In this document: positions 17,056 to 27,357 of the stretch, in pieces
Numbering within the stretch: position 1 is the stretch's first letter
Layout: every line of letters starts with the position of its first letter
NCBI GenBank assembly: GCA_030426685.1
Contig: JAUHYC010000018.1
Coordinates: 1-62,009 of the forward strand
DNA from: Alphaproteobacteria bacterium
GTDB lineage: Bacteria > Pseudomonadota > Alphaproteobacteria > Rhodobacterales > Rhodobacteraceae
Direction of reading: 5' to 3'
DNA: 62,009 nucleotides
Translations under genes and position numbers: made by a program
Notes under the pieces: model-generated
The model's input: the letters and a program-made list of their open reading frames with translations, nothing else
The model's database searches: none
Told to the model about the DNA's origin: nothing

Positions 17056-18597
17056 CTAGCTGCGTCGCAGCGCCTTGCGGAAGTCGGACAGCCTGAACGC
17101 TCCCAGAAGATGCCCCATGAAGAAATAGGCTGCTGCTGCTATCGAGATCAGCAAGAGCAATGCCAGATAGCGCCAGCCCGGAATCGCGAATGCCCAACCA
17201 AACTGATAAATGGCCGCGTATAATACGGCCCCCATCCCGGCCGAGGCTGCTACGATCCGCCATGCCCTGTGTTTGAACCTCTGGTCGAACCGCGCTTCGT
17301 CACCCATGCGCCGTGCTCCGATCACCAACAGCACGACCATCGCCCACCCGGCGGCAGAGGCTGCGATGGCTGGTGCGATCCATCCGACGATCGGATAAAG
17401 ACCAAATGCCAGAACTGCATTCACCACCATTGCAACCACAGCGTAGCGAAAGGGTGAAGTCGTGTCTTCGCGGGCAAAGAACAGGGGTTGCAGCAGCTTT
17501 TGCAGCATGAACGCCGGAAGCCCGATGCCGTAGATGGCGACGGCCAATGCGGTTGCCGCCGTATCCTCGGCGGTGAACTGGCCGCGTTGAAAAAGGACCG
17601 AGATCAGCGGGCCTGGAATGATCACAAAGGCAACTGTCGAGGGGATGGTCAGCAGCAGAGTGAACTCTCCGGCCCGCGAAAAGGCGTTGCGGGCGCCCTC
17701 TTTGTCATCAGCCCTCAATCGACGCGACAGATCGGGCAGCAACACGATGCCAACGGCGATACCAACCACGCCCAGCGGCAGTTGATACAAACGATCCGCC
17801 GCAAACAGCCAGCTGACTGCCTTTTCGGTTTTCGAGGCCACAAGCTGGCCAACCACCAGATTGACCTGGGTCACGCCCATGGCAAGCGCCGCTGGGACTG
17901 CGATCCGCACCATACGGCGCATTTCCGGGCTGAGTTGAGGCCGACCCGGGCGGATACGAATGCCCGCGCGTTCGGTGGCAAACCAGACCAGCGCCAGTTG
18001 AGCGACGCCTGCGATCGGGATGACCGAGATCAGCCAGCGAATGATCTCTCCACCCGACATGGCGCCAAAGATCAGGGCCGAACAGGCGAAGATATTCAGC
18101 AACACCGGCGCGGCGGCGGCAGCGGCAAACCGTCCGGTGGCATTCAGCACGCCGGAAAACAGCGCCGCCAACGACATGAACAGGATGTAGGGAAAGACCA
18201 CATAACCGTAGTCCACCGCCAGATCAAAGCGTTCATCTCCATAGAACCCTTCGGCGGTGAGCCAGACCAGCGCGGGCATGAACACCATCGCCAGACCGAC
18301 CAGCGCCAGCACGGCCACGGCCAGCAGGTTGAATGCGTCCTGAGCAAACCCTTCGGCGTTCTCTCCGCCCTCCAACCGTTTGGAGAACATCGGCACAAAG
18401 GCCGCGTTGAATGCGCCTTCGGCGAAAAAACGGCGGAACATGTTGGGCAGGCGGAAGGCGGCGACAAAAGCGTCCATGACCGGCCCCGGCCCGATATAGG
18501 CGGTCAGAAGGATCTCGCGCAGAAACCCCAATATGCGGCTTGCCAGGGTCCAGAACCCGACGGTGAACAGGCCCGAAAACAGGCGGATCGGTTTCAT
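17056..18597 (-). CDS. murJ: Lipid II flippase MurJ
   Basis: A 513-aa MOP-superfamily protein with about 14 membrane helices that flips lipid II across the inner membrane for peptidoglycan synthesis. The N-terminus (TVGFWTLASRILGFLREIL) and FRLPNMFRRFFAEGAFNAAFVP near residues 48-69 are the MurJ signature. It overlaps glnD by 4 bp, a pairing I recall in many alphaproteobacteria. Confidence 0.95.
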   Translation of the reverse strand: MKPIRLFSGLFTVGFWTLASRILGFLREILLTAYIGPGPVMDAFVAAFRLPNMFRRFFAEGAFNAAFVPMFSKRLEGGENAEGFAQDAFNLLAVAVLALVGLAMVFMPALVWLTAEGFYGDERFDLAVDYGYVVFPYILFMSLAALFSGVLNATGRFAAAAAAPVLLNIFACSALIFGAMSGGEIIRWLISVIPIAGVAQLALVWFATERAGIRIRPGRPQLSPEMRRMVRIAVPAALAMGVTQVNLVVGQLVASKTEKAVSWLFAADRLYQLPLGVVGIAVGIVLLPDLSRRLRADDKEGARNAFSRAGEFTLLLTIPSTVAFVIIPGPLISVLFQRGQFTAEDTAATALAVAIYGIGLPAFMLQKLLQPLFFAREDTTSPFRYAVVAMVVNAVLAFGLYPIVGWIAPAIAASAAGWAMVVLLVIGARRMGDEARFDQRFKHRAWRIVAASAGMGAVLYAAIYQFGWAFAIPGWRYLALLLLISIAAAAYFFMGHLLGAFRLSDFRKALRRS

Positions 18598-21413
18598 GAC
18601 GCGGCGCGCTCCGCGCCTTCGGCGATGGCTTTGCGCAGCTTGGCCTCAAGGCTACGCTGCTTGGCTTCGGAATGGTATTTCAGACCGAACATATCCTTGA
18701 CGTAGAACGCATCGACCACCTGCTCGCCATATGTCGCAATGACCGCGTTGGCGATGTATACGTTGGCCCCTGCCAGCGTGCGTGTCAGATCATAGAGCAG
18801 GCCGGGACGGTCGCGCGTGTCGACCTCGATGATCGTGTAGATTTCCGAGCCTTCGTTGTCGAAGGTGATATGGGTCGGGACGTTGAAGGCGCGTTCGCGT
18901 TTCTTGATCTTGTCCCGTGATTTCAGCGCATCCCGCGCTACGACCTCACCCTTGAGCGTTTTGTGGATTATCTGGTTCAGGCGCGGCAGGCGTGAGGCTT
19001 CATAGGGATGGCCTTCGGCATCCTGAATCCAGAACGCATCGGTCACGAAGCCGTCCTTGGTTGTGTAGCTGCGCGCGTCCACGACATTGGCCCCGACCAA
19101 GGCCAACGCCCCGGCAATGCGAGCGAAGATACCGGGATGGTCGCCCATCGTGAAACAAACGCGCGTCGCGTCGCGGTCCTCGTCCGGTTGCAGACGGATT
19201 TCCACCGTCCCCGGATCGTCGCTGGCATCCAGGGTTTTCAGCATCTCGGCAAACTCGACATGCGTCGAAAGATCCAGACCTTGCCAATAGGGATCATAGT
19301 GCCGTGTGGTTTCGGTTTTCAGATCGGATTTTGACCAGTTCTTCAGCTTGGCCCGCAGCAGTTTCTTGGCTTCGGCCCCGCGATTGGCACGGTTGAGCAC
19401 CTCCATCCCGGTTTCCAACGCGCGTTTGGTCTCGGCGTGCAGCGCGCGCAGCAGGGTGGCCTTCCAGTTGTTCCAGGTGTTCGGACCGACGCCACGAATA
19501 TCGCAGACCGTCAGGACCGTCAGCAGGTCCAACCGCTTGACGGTGGCAACCGCCTTGGCGAAATCGCGGATCGTACGCGGGTCACCGATGTCGCGTTTCT
19601 GTGCCATATCCGACATCAGCAGGTGATACCGGACCAGCCATTCCACGGTTTCCGAATCCGTCTTGTTCAACCCCAGACGAGGAGCCACTTTGCGTGCGAT
19701 CTGAGCGCCGAGGATCGAATGATCCTCGGGTCGGCCTTTGGCGATGTCATGCAACAACAGCGCCACATACAGAACCTTGCGGTTGACGCCCCCCTCGAGA
19801 ATGGAAGACGCGAGCGGCAGTTCCTCGATCAGCTCTCCGCGTTCGATCTGGGCCAGATTGACGATGCACTGGATCGTGTGTTCGTCCACCGTATAGCTGT
19901 GATACATGTTGAACTGCATCATCGCCACGATGTGTTCGAACTCGGGCAGGAATGCCGACAGAACCCCCAGTTCGTTCATCCGCCGCAGGGCGCGCTCGGG
20001 GTTGCCGTGTTTCAGCATCAGATCCAGGAAGATGCGCCGCGCCTCTTTGTCATTGCGCATCTCATCATCGATGAGGTTCAGGTTCGCTGTAACCAGCCGC
20101 ATCGCGTCAGGGTGGATCAGCATCCCCGTGCGCAGACCTTCCTCGAACAGCCGCAGTAGGTTCAGCTTGTCCGACAGGAAGGTGTCAGGGTCCGCAACGT
20201 CCAGGCGGCCATGCACGACCCGGTACCCCGCCTTGACCCGCGGACGGCGGCGGAAGATACGCTCCAGCAACGGTGCGCCTTTCATGTGGGTCGCTTCCAG
20301 CTTGGTCAGGAAGATGCGGGTCAGATCACCGACATGCGTGGCCTCACGGAAATAGCGTTGCATGAACACTTCGACAGCGCGCCGACCGGCGCGGTCTTCA
20401 TAGCCCATGCGGTCCGCAACCTCGACCTGCAGATCGAAGGTCAGTTGTTCAGTTGCGCGACCGGTCACCAGATGTAGATGAGACCGCACGGCCCAGAGGA
20501 ATTCTTCGGCCTGAACGAACTCTCCGAACTCTTCCGGAGTGAACAGGCCCATCGGAACCAGCTCTGCCACGTCCTGAACGCCGTAAATGTATTTCGCGAT
20601 CCAGTAGAGCGATTGCAGGTCGCGCAGCCCCCCCTTGCCTTCTTTGACATTGGGTTCGACCATATAGCGTTCACCCTGTTTCAGGTGCCGCTCGTCCCGT
20701 TCCTTGAGCTTGGCTTCGATAAAGTCCTGTTCGGTGCCCTTGAACAGATCGGCCTTCAGCCGCGTTTCCAATTCATGCGCAAGGGGTTCATCGCCAGCCA
20801 GATAGCGCTGTTCCAGCATCGCGGTGCGAATTGTGAAATCCTCGGCCCCCAGGCGCAGACAGTCCTTGATGGTGCGCGACGAATGCCCGACCTTCAGCCG
20901 CAGATCCCACAGGATGTAGAGCATGGATTCGATCACGCTCTCGGCCCAGGCGGTGATTTTGTAGGGGGTCAGAAACAGCAGATCCACGTCCGAAAAGGGT
21001 GCCATCTCCCCCCTTCCATAGCCACCGACTGCCAGCACGGCAATCTTTTCGCCCTGCGTTGGTGTGGCCAGCGGATGCAGATGTTCGCTGGCGATGCGCA
21101 TTGCAGTACCGACCAGTTGATCCGTCAGGTAGGTATAGGAATGGGTCAGCGGACGCGCGTCAAACGGGCGCTGGGCAAAGGCTTCGGCGATGGCCTTGCG
21201 GCCCGCCTTTTGGGCGTCGCGCAGGATGCGGACGGTTTCGCCGCGCAGGGCAGAATTATCCGGGCTGCCCGCCAGAACGGCGGACAGATTGGCATCGATT
21301 TCTGCGCTGTTAAAAATCTCGTCAGCGGGGCAGATCAGATTGTCTTCAGGCAATATGGCCTGCGCAGGCCGTTCAGAATCCGGCACCGGAGAAACTTTGT
21401 GGGGCAGGGTCAA
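18594..21413 (-). CDS. glnD: PII uridylyltransferase/uridylyl-removing enzyme GlnD
   Basis: A bifunctional nitrogen sensor that uridylylates PII when glutamine is low and reverses it when high. Order: nucleotidyltransferase with GGYGRGEMAPFSDVDLLFL, a central HD phosphohydrolase region (LLHDIAKGRPEDH), then two C-terminal ACT domains (TMGDHPGIFARIAGAL and DTRDRPGLLYDLTRTL). I prefer the TTG at 21413, giving about 939 aa, because AGGTGG lies 6 nt before it. ATGs at 21464 and 21497 would overlap the lipoprotein gene by about 90-125 nt. The stop overlaps murJ by 4 bp. Confidence 0.93.
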   Translation of the reverse strand: MTLPHKVSPVPDSERPAQAILPEDNLICPADEIFNSAEIDANLSAVLAGSPDNSALRGETVRILRDAQKAGRKAIAEAFAQRPFDARPLTHSYTYLTDQLVGTAMRIASEHLHPLATPTQGEKIAVLAVGGYGRGEMAPFSDVDLLFLTPYKITAWAESVIESMLYILWDLRLKVGHSSRTIKDCLRLGAEDFTIRTAMLEQRYLAGDEPLAHELETRLKADLFKGTEQDFIEAKLKERDERHLKQGERYMVEPNVKEGKGGLRDLQSLYWIAKYIYGVQDVAELVPMGLFTPEEFGEFVQAEEFLWAVRSHLHLVTGRATEQLTFDLQVEVADRMGYEDRAGRRAVEVFMQRYFREATHVGDLTRIFLTKLEATHMKGAPLLERIFRRRPRVKAGYRVVHGRLDVADPDTFLSDKLNLLRLFEEGLRTGMLIHPDAMRLVTANLNLIDDEMRNDKEARRIFLDLMLKHGNPERALRRMNELGVLSAFLPEFEHIVAMMQFNMYHSYTVDEHTIQCIVNLAQIERGELIEELPLASSILEGGVNRKVLYVALLLHDIAKGRPEDHSILGAQIARKVAPRLGLNKTDSETVEWLVRYHLLMSDMAQKRDIGDPRTIRDFAKAVATVKRLDLLTVLTVCDIRGVGPNTWNNWKATLLRALHAETKRALETGMEVLNRANRGAEAKKLLRAKLKNWSKSDLKTETTRHYDPYWQGLDLSTHVEFAEMLKTLDASDDPGTVEIRLQPDEDRDATRVCFTMGDHPGIFARIAGALALVGANVVDARSYTTKDGFVTDAFWIQDAEGHPYEASRLPRLNQIIHKTLKGEVVARDALKSRDKIKKRERAFNVPTHITFDNEGSEIYTIIEVDTRDRPGLLYDLTRTLAGANVYIANAVIATYGEQVVDAFYVKDMFGLKYHSEAKQRSLEAKLRKAIAEGAERAAS

Positions 21414-22545
21414 TGACAACCACCTGTTTGTTCTGGATCGTGGCAACAGCCAGACCGCGTTCATTCGTGCCGTTCGACCGCAGGCGGAAAATGCCACCGA
21501 CGCCCTGATATCCGGCGTTCTGTGTCAAGGCCGCCCCGGTCAGCGCGTTGGATTTGCCCTGGCTCACCAATGCGCCGATTGCGGCGATACCATCATAGGC
21601 CAGCCCGCTGATCGGATGCGGGGCCTCTCCGTAGGTGTTGTTGTACCGCTGACGATAGGCTTGCGCCTTGGCCGGATCAGGTAGCGCAAACCATCCCCCC
21701 TGAACCCCCGGCAGTTCCAGCGTTTGCGGCGGAATATCCCAGCGGGTCAGACCCATGAACTGCACGGTGGCCGGAGAAACACCCGCCTCGGGCAGCAATT
21801 GGCTGTACAAAGGCAGGGCTCCCGCGGTTGTTGCGGTCAGGAAAATCGAATCCGCGCCGGTCGAATCTACCGTGGCTTTGATGGTGGGCACCGAGTTGAT
21901 GACCCCCTGCTGCGACCGATCATAGGCGACCGTGCCAGCATTGTTGACGCGGCTGCTGCTCAGCGCGGTTGCAATAGCGGACTGGCCAAGCTGACCAGCG
22001 GAATCGTTGCTGTGTACGATAACCGTGCCTGTTTTGCCCTGGCGGCCCGCGAAGTTGACCAGCCGGTTTGCCGTGTTCTGGAAAGTCGGGCCCAGAACAA
22101 AGACATTCCCACCGGCGATGCTGGTGTTGTTTGAAAATGACAACACGTTGACATTGTTATTCAGTACCGCAAGGCCCGCGGCGTTTGCCGCCTGCGCGTA
22201 AACCGGACCCAGGATGATCTTTGCCCCGTCCGCCACCGCTTGCTGAGCGACGGTCGACGCCGTACCCGCATTGCCCGCCGTGTCATAGACGCGCAGATCG
22301 ATCTTGACGTTCTGCAGATCGGCCATCGCCAGACGCGCCGCATTCTCAAGGCTGCGCGCAAGGGCTGCATCACCCGATTGCGATGATCCGCTGGGGACCA
22401 ACAGGGCGACAGGAACCGGATCAGAGGTGTCGATCGAAGGCCCTCCGCTGATGCCGCCCACTTCGCAGGCGGCCAGAAAAGCGGCCGTGGCCAGAACAAT
22501 GGCGGATTTCGCCAATTTGCGTGCGGGCTTGCAAACGGTAAACAT
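21373..22545 (-). CDS. LpoA-like penicillin-binding-protein activator lipoprotein
   Basis: A 390-aa outer-membrane lipoprotein with a type I periplasmic-binding (Leu/Ile/Val-like) fold. The signal peptide ends in the lipobox LAAC (residues 24-27). Homologues activate PBP1A in gammaproteobacteria; in Rhodobacterales the role is inferred. It is divergent from rsmI-yraN, matching the E. coli yraL-yraM-yraN neighbourhood, which supports the identification. Its 3' end overlaps glnD by up to 41 nt depending on the glnD start. Confidence 0.88.
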   Translation of the reverse strand: MFTVCKPARKLAKSAIVLATAAFLAACEVGGISGGPSIDTSDPVPVALLVPSGSSQSGDAALARSLENAARLAMADLQNVKIDLRVYDTAGNAGTASTVAQQAVADGAKIILGPVYAQAANAAGLAVLNNNVNVLSFSNNTSIAGGNVFVLGPTFQNTANRLVNFAGRQGKTGTVIVHSNDSAGQLGQSAIATALSSSRVNNAGTVAYDRSQQGVINSVPTIKATVDSTGADSIFLTATTAGALPLYSQLLPEAGVSPATVQFMGLTRWDIPPQTLELPGVQGGWFALPDPAKAQAYRQRYNNTYGEAPHPISGLAYDGIAAIGALVSQGKSNALTGAALTQNAGYQGVGGIFRLRSNGTNERGLAVATIQNKQVVVIDPAPQSFSGAGF

Positions 22546-22632
22546 CTAAATGAAAACTCCCTGATCCGGCGTCTGAGGGCACCTTGGTCTATCGACACGC
22601 GATAATAAACGTCATGCTGTGAGGGTCCAGCT

Positions 22633-23490
22633 TTGAATTTCCAAAAGATCAGATTGGCCCCGGGCCTGTATTTTGTTGCCACTCCGATTGGCACGGCGCG
22701 CGACATTACGCTCAGGGCGCTGGACGTGCTGGCCTCCGCCGACATGATCGCAGCAGAGGACACCCGCAGCCTGCGCCGGTTGATGGAAATCCATGGCGTG
22801 CCGCTCGAAGGGCGTCGTATTCTGGCCTACCACGATCACAGCGGAGAAGGCGCGCGCGGCAAGATCCTGGATGCGCTGGCGCAGGGCCAATCGGTTGCCT
22901 ACGCCTCCGAGGCCGGAATGCCGCTGATCGCCGATCCCGGGTATGATCTGGGGCGTCAGGCAGCCGAGGCCGGGCATAACGTGACCTGTGCACCGGGCCC
23001 GTCGGCTGTATTGGCGGCGTTGACTTTGGCCGGGCTTCCAACGGATGCGTTTTTCTTTGCCGGGTTTTCACCGAATGCCTCCGGCGCGCGACGGTCGCGG
23101 ATCGAGGCGCTGCGCGATATTCCCGGAACGCTTGCGTTCTATGAATCGCCAAAGCGTGTGGCCAACTGCCTAAATGATCTGGCAGAAGTTCTCGGCGGCG
23201 ACCGGCAGGCAGCACTGTGCCGAGAGCTGACGAAGAAATTCGAAGAAATTCGCCGGGGATCTCTCGCAGAACTGGCGCGTGAGTATCAAGGAGCTTCGGT
23301 CAAAGGAGAAGTTGTGGTGCTGGTGGACCGGGCGCGTTCGCAATCCGTTAAGGAATCGGATGTAGAAGAGGCTTTGATACGAGCCTTGGAAACGCATTCG
23401 GTGCGTGATGCGGCTGACCTGGTGTCAGAGATGTTCAGTCTGCCGCGCCGTCCGATCTATCAAAAGGCGCTGAAACTGGGAAAGGGATGA
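22633..23490 (+). CDS. rsmI: 16S rRNA (cytidine1402-2'-O)-methyltransferase
   Basis: A 285-aa SAM-dependent tetrapyrrole-methylase-fold enzyme modifying C1402 in the ribosomal P site. Visible family blocks are LAPGLYFVATPIG (8-20), AEDTRSLRRLM, SEAGMPLIADPG and FFAGFSP. The start is TTG at 22633 with GAGGG 7 nt upstream; no in-frame ATG lies earlier. It leads an rsmI-yraN-gshB run and diverges from the LpoA-like gene over 87 bp. Confidence 0.93.
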   Translation: MNFQKIRLAPGLYFVATPIGTARDITLRALDVLASADMIAAEDTRSLRRLMEIHGVPLEGRRILAYHDHSGEGARGKILDALAQGQSVAYASEAGMPLIADPGYDLGRQAAEAGHNVTCAPGPSAVLAALTLAGLPTDAFFFAGFSPNASGARRSRIEALRDIPGTLAFYESPKRVANCLNDLAEVLGGDRQAALCRELTKKFEEIRRGSLAELAREYQGASVKGEVVVLVDRARSQSVKESDVEEALIRALETHSVRDAADLVSEMFSLPRRPIYQKALKLGKG

Positions 23491-23493
23491 CAT

Positions 23494-23862
23494 ATGGGTC
23501 GATCTGTTCAGGGATCGGTTTCATATCATGCGGGAGAGGCGGCAGAGCTTCGCGTTGCCACCGATTATGAACGCCGCGGCTATACAATCGCGCAGCGCAG
23601 GTGGCGTGGCGCCGGGGGTGAGATTGACCTGATCGCCCGGAATGCGGACGGTATCGTGTTCATCGAGGTCAAGAAAAGCGCCAGCTTCGCAGCAGCAGCG
23701 GCCCGGATCAGCCACCGGCAAATTGAACGCATCTATGCCTCAGCTGCACAGTTTCTTGAGCATGAGCCAAACGGGCAATTGACGAATGTGCGCTTTGATG
23801 CGGCGTTGGTTGATGGCAGCGGAGCGGTCGAAATCATCGAAAACGCCTTTGGTCAGGGTTGA
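23494..23862 (+). CDS. YraN/UPF0102 family nuclease-like protein
   Basis: A 122-aa protein of the YraN family with a restriction-endonuclease-like core: GEIDLIARNADGIVFIEVKK (41-60) supplies D44 and the E-x-K pair. The biochemical role is not established; homologues lie beside rsmI, as here, 3 nt downstream. Confidence 0.9.
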   Translation: MGRSVQGSVSYHAGEAAELRVATDYERRGYTIAQRRWRGAGGEIDLIARNADGIVFIEVKKSASFAAAAARISHRQIERIYASAAQFLEHEPNGQLTNVRFDAALVDGSGAVEIIENAFGQG

Positions 23863-23923
23863 TCGCCATTGAACCCGTCATGTCTCTGCGCCATGTATCG
23901 GGCGTGGAATTGAGGGAAAAGCC

Positions 23924-24856
23924 ATGAAGATCGCCTTTCAGATGGACCCGATCGGGGCCGTGGATATCAACGCCGACAGTTCGTTCCGTCTGGCAGAAGA
24001 AGCTCAGGCGCGTGGCCACCAGCTCTTTTTCTACGGCCCGGACCATCTCGCCTATCAGGAAGGCCGGGTCACCGCGCGCGGCCACGATATGACCGTGCAG
24101 AGGGTTCCGGGCGGTCCGGCGGTGTTGGGGCCCGAGCATGAGGTGGACTTGGCTGATTTCGATGTGATCTGGCTGCGGCAGGACCCGCCGTTTGATATGC
24201 ATTACATCACCTCGACCCATCTGCTCGACCGTCTGAAAGGGCAGACACTGGTGGTGAATGACCCGTTCTGGGTACGGAACTATCCGGAAAAACTGCTGGT
24301 TCTGGACTTCCCCGATCTGACCCCACCCACAACGATTGCGCGGGATCTGCAAACCATCAAGGCCTTCAAGGAAAAGCACGGCGACATCATTCTGAAGCCG
24401 CTTTATGGAAATGGCGGCGCTGGTGTGTTCCGGCTGGATACCAATGATCGCAACCTGACCTCGTTGCATGAGCTGTTCACCGGGTTTTCGCGTGAGCCGC
24501 TGATCGCGCAGAAGTTCCTTCCCGATGTACGCAATGGCGATAAGCGCGTGATCCTCGTTGATGGTGAACCCGTGGGGGCAATCAACCGCGTCCCCGCCGA
24601 AGGTGAGACGCGCTCGAACATGCATGTGGGCGGGCGGCCGGAAAAGATCGGCCTGACCGCGCGCGATCGAGAGATCTGTGCCGCCATCGGACCGCTGTTG
24701 AAAGAGCGGGGGCAGGTGTTTGTTGGCATCGACGTGATTGGCGACTACTTGACCGAGATTAACGTAACGTCTCCCACCGGCATTCAGGAGCTTGAGCGCT
24801 TCAATGGCGAAAACATCGCTGAAAAGATCTGGCAGGCGATTGAGGCCAAGCTTTAG
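23924..24856 (+). CDS. gshB: Glutathione synthetase
   Basis: A 310-aa ATP-grasp ligase joining gamma-glutamylcysteine and glycine. It starts [16 protein letters not shown] and carries the ATP-grasp blocks [16 protein letters not shown] near residue 157 and [22 protein letters not shown] near 266. Third gene of the rsmI run. Its stop overlaps the stop of the convergent YifB gene by 4 bp. Confidence 0.96.
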   Translation: MKIAFQMDPIGAVDINADSSFRLAEEAQARGHQLFFYGPDHLAYQEGRVTARGHDMTVQRVPGGPAVLGPEHEVDLADFDVIWLRQDPPFDMHYITSTHLLDRLKGQTLVVNDPFWVRNYPEKLLVLDFPDLTPPTTIARDLQTIKAFKEKHGDIILKPLYGNGGAGVFRLDTNDRNLTSLHELFTGFSREPLIAQKFLPDVRNGDKRVILVDGEPVGAINRVPAEGETRSNMHVGGRPEKIGLTARDREICAAIGPLLKERGQVFVGIDVIGDYLTEINVTSPTGIQELERFNGENIAEKIWQAIEAKL

Positions 24857-26367
24857 GTGCCTGCTTTGGCGCTGATGCGAAAGCTCAGCGCTTCGGCCAT
24901 GTGCGGGCGGCGGATGTCCGGTGCACCTTCGAGATCGGCAATTGTCCGGGCGACCCGCAGGATGCGATGAAACGCGCGGGCAGACAAGCCAAAGCGCTCG
25001 GCCGCTTTCAGCAGCAGCGCTTTGCCTTCAGCGTCGGGGGCGGCGATCTCTTCCAGCACCTTACCCTCGACATCCGCGTTCTGGCGTGTATCGGGCGTTT
25101 CGCGGAAACGGTCGGCCTGAATGGCGCGGGCGGCCTCGACCCGCGCCGCCACCGTGGCCGAGCTGTCACCTGACGGGGGCAGGTCGAGGTCGGTGAACCC
25201 CACCGGAGGCACCTCAATCCGCAGATCGAACCGATCCATCAACGGACCCGAGATGCGGCCAAGGTAGTCCTCGCCACAAACCGGCGCGCGCGAGCAGGCA
25301 CGGGCCGGGTCAGTCAGATAACCGCATTTGCAGGGATTGGCGGCGGCCACAAGCATGAACCGACAGGGGTATTTCACGTGTGCATTGGCACGGGCGACCA
25401 TGACCTCACCGGTTTCGATAGGCTGACGCAGGGTTTCCAACACAGTGCGCGGAAATTCGGGGAACTCATCCATGAACAGCACGCCGTTATGGGCCAGCGA
25501 AATCTCGCCCGGTTTCGCACCTTTGCCACCACCGACGATGGCAGCCATCGAGGCAGTATGATGAGGCTCGCGATATGGGCGGGCACGGCTTATGCCGCCC
25601 TCATCCAACAAGCCACAAAGCGACTGGATCATCGATGTTTCCAGCGCCTCAATCGGGGTCAGCGGCGGTAGGATGCCGGGCAGCCGCGCGGCCAGCATGG
25701 ATTTGCCGGACCCCGGCGTGCCGATCATGATCAGGTGGTGCCGACCGGCGGCGGCAATTTCCAGCGCCCGCTTGGCGCGCTCCTGTCCTTTGACATCGCG
25801 CAGATCGCGTGTACCGGGGGCAAGACTGACCTCGCCCGGCGTTGCGGTGGGCAACACGGACTGGCCGGTAAAGTGACGCACAACATCACCCAATGAGCTG
25901 GCGCCAATCACCTGAGTCGCGTCCACCCAGGCGGCCTCGGCGCTGGAGGCGCTGGGGCAGAGCAGACTACGATCTTCGGCTGCAGCTGTCATTGCCGCGG
26001 GCAGGGCGCCAACGACCGGTACCAACGAGCCGTCCAGTGACAACTCACCCAAAGCGACGGCACCGTCTGCGGCGTCAGTCGGGATGATCTCGAGCGCCGA
26101 CAGCAGGGCGACCGCGATGGGCAGATCGAAATGGCTGCCCTCTTTGGGCAGGTCAGCCGGGGACAAGTTGATGGTGATCCGTTTCGAGGGCAAGGCAATG
26201 GCCATTGAACTCAAGGCGCTGCGTATCCGGTCGCGGGCCTCGGACACGGCTTTGTCGGGCAGGCCCACGATGGAGAAGGCCGGAAGGCCCGGAGAGACGG
26301 CGCATTGCACCTCAACCGGGCGGGCATCGACACCCTGAAAGGCAACAGTGTGGGCGCGAGCGACCAT
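24853..26367 (-). CDS. YifB family Mg-chelatase-like AAA+ ATPase (ComM-like)
   Basis: A 504-aa AAA+ protein. N-terminal ChlI-type domain ([22 protein letters not shown]), Walker A GTPGSGKS near residue 217, Walker B-like [10 protein letters not shown] near 297, zinc-ribbon-like NPCKCGY...CSRAPVC, then the C-terminal Mg_chelatase_C domain. ComM relatives act as helicases in branch migration during transformation; the role here is inferred. The ATG at 26367 fits the conserved start [12 protein letters not shown] better than the upstream ATG at 26391. Confidence 0.9.
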   Translation of the reverse strand: MVARAHTVAFQGVDARPVEVQCAVSPGLPAFSIVGLPDKAVSEARDRIRSALSSMAIALPSKRITINLSPADLPKEGSHFDLPIAVALLSALEIIPTDAADGAVALGELSLDGSLVPVVGALPAAMTAAAEDRSLLCPSASSAEAAWVDATQVIGASSLGDVVRHFTGQSVLPTATPGEVSLAPGTRDLRDVKGQERAKRALEIAAAGRHHLIMIGTPGSGKSMLAARLPGILPPLTPIEALETSMIQSLCGLLDEGGISRARPYREPHHTASMAAIVGGGKGAKPGEISLAHNGVLFMDEFPEFPRTVLETLRQPIETGEVMVARANAHVKYPCRFMLVAAANPCKCGYLTDPARACSRAPVCGEDYLGRISGPLMDRFDLRIEVPPVGFTDLDLPPSGDSSATVAARVEAARAIQADRFRETPDTRQNADVEGKVLEEIAAPDAEGKALLLKAAERFGLSARAFHRILRVARTIADLEGAPDIRRPHMAEALSFRISAKAGT

Positions 26368-26414
26368 GGCAATCCTGTTCGTGGTTAACAAGGCGTTGCT
26401 GCCATGGCTGTGGT

Positions 26415-27299
26415 TTAGGATTCGTTAACGCCAGCCCTCATTGCGGTGAATTTCGGCCACGCGCCGGGGTCTGCGACGGTTTTGTCCCGACAGAACGGAT
26501 TGCAGAAGCCCCAGATTTGTCCGTTTAGCTCCAGATAGTCTGCAACCGGGTCGCCGGAATAAGGGCATTTGGCGTTGATTGACGGACCTGTATCGACGGC
26601 TCGGGCGCCCGACACTCCCCCGACCGGCCAGTTCTGCGAGGGTACGTCTTGCGGGTAAGGGAAAGGGTCATAGCGGACCGTCATCCCCATCGCCCGCCAT
26701 TGCCGGACGGTGGGATCAGACAGCAGTTCGAGGCAATAGGCGCGATTGGCCTCGGACACGGGCAGGCCATAACCAATGATCCTTGCTGCAACGGGTGTGT
26801 AGAACACATCCGCCAGAGAATAAGCGCCGAACAGCGGCCCTGGTTCTGCCCCGGAAACTTTCCGCGCATGTGCCCAAAGGGTCTCAATCCGCTTCAGGTC
26901 GAACAGCGTTTCGGGTGAGGGCTCAAACCCTTCCCAGCAGTGTAACAGTTGCATCGGGCAGTCGCCACGCAAGGCCGAGAACCCAGCGACCATCTCGGCA
27001 CATAGCCACCTTGCAGTCGCGCGTGCCGCGGCGTGCGTGGGCCAAAGCCCGGCGTCAGGGTGCCGCTCGGCCAACGTCTCCGCCATGGCGAGGCTTTCGC
27101 CAACCACGGTCCCGTCCGGCAGCCGCAGAGCAGGCACAAGGCGGGCAGGGGTCAAAGGCTTCATATCGGCAGTCATGGTGCCGGAATAGAGGCCGATCAT
27201 ATGATTTCGGTAAGGCAGGCCGAATTTCTCGAGCATCAACCATCCGCGCAGGGACCAACTGGAAAACAGGCGGTCGCCGATATAAAGGTCGTAGGTCAT
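26415..27299 (-). CDS. Glutathione S-transferase with C-terminal TRASH/YHS-like Cys motif
   Basis: A 294-aa protein. The N-terminal half is a GST thioredoxin-fold domain (MTYDLYIGDRLFSSWSLRGWLM) followed by an alpha-helical GST domain to about residue 230. The tail adds C245-X20-C266-X3-C270 (CNPFC) followed by ADPGAWPKF, which matches the spacing of TRASH metal-binding domains and the look of YHS domains. This suggests a metal-binding or metal-sensing addition. The substrate is unknown. The fusion may be common in Rhodobacterales. Confidence 0.82.
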   Translation of the reverse strand: MTYDLYIGDRLFSSWSLRGWLMLEKFGLPYRNHMIGLYSGTMTADMKPLTPARLVPALRLPDGTVVGESLAMAETLAERHPDAGLWPTHAAARATARWLCAEMVAGFSALRGDCPMQLLHCWEGFEPSPETLFDLKRIETLWAHARKVSGAEPGPLFGAYSLADVFYTPVAARIIGYGLPVSEANRAYCLELLSDPTVRQWRAMGMTVRYDPFPYPQDVPSQNWPVGGVSGARAVDTGPSINAKCPYSGDPVADYLELNGQIWGFCNPFCRDKTVADPGAWPKFTAMRAGVNES

Positions 27300-27357
27300 G
27301 CCTCGACGATGTCGGATCTCCCTGCGCCCGTAAATCAGAGATTTGTGCGGGGTCTCA

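Noticed and set aside
20478..21416. 312-codon plus-strand frame opposite glnD
   Set aside because: A shadow of the GC-rich glnD gene; the translation has no recognisable domain.
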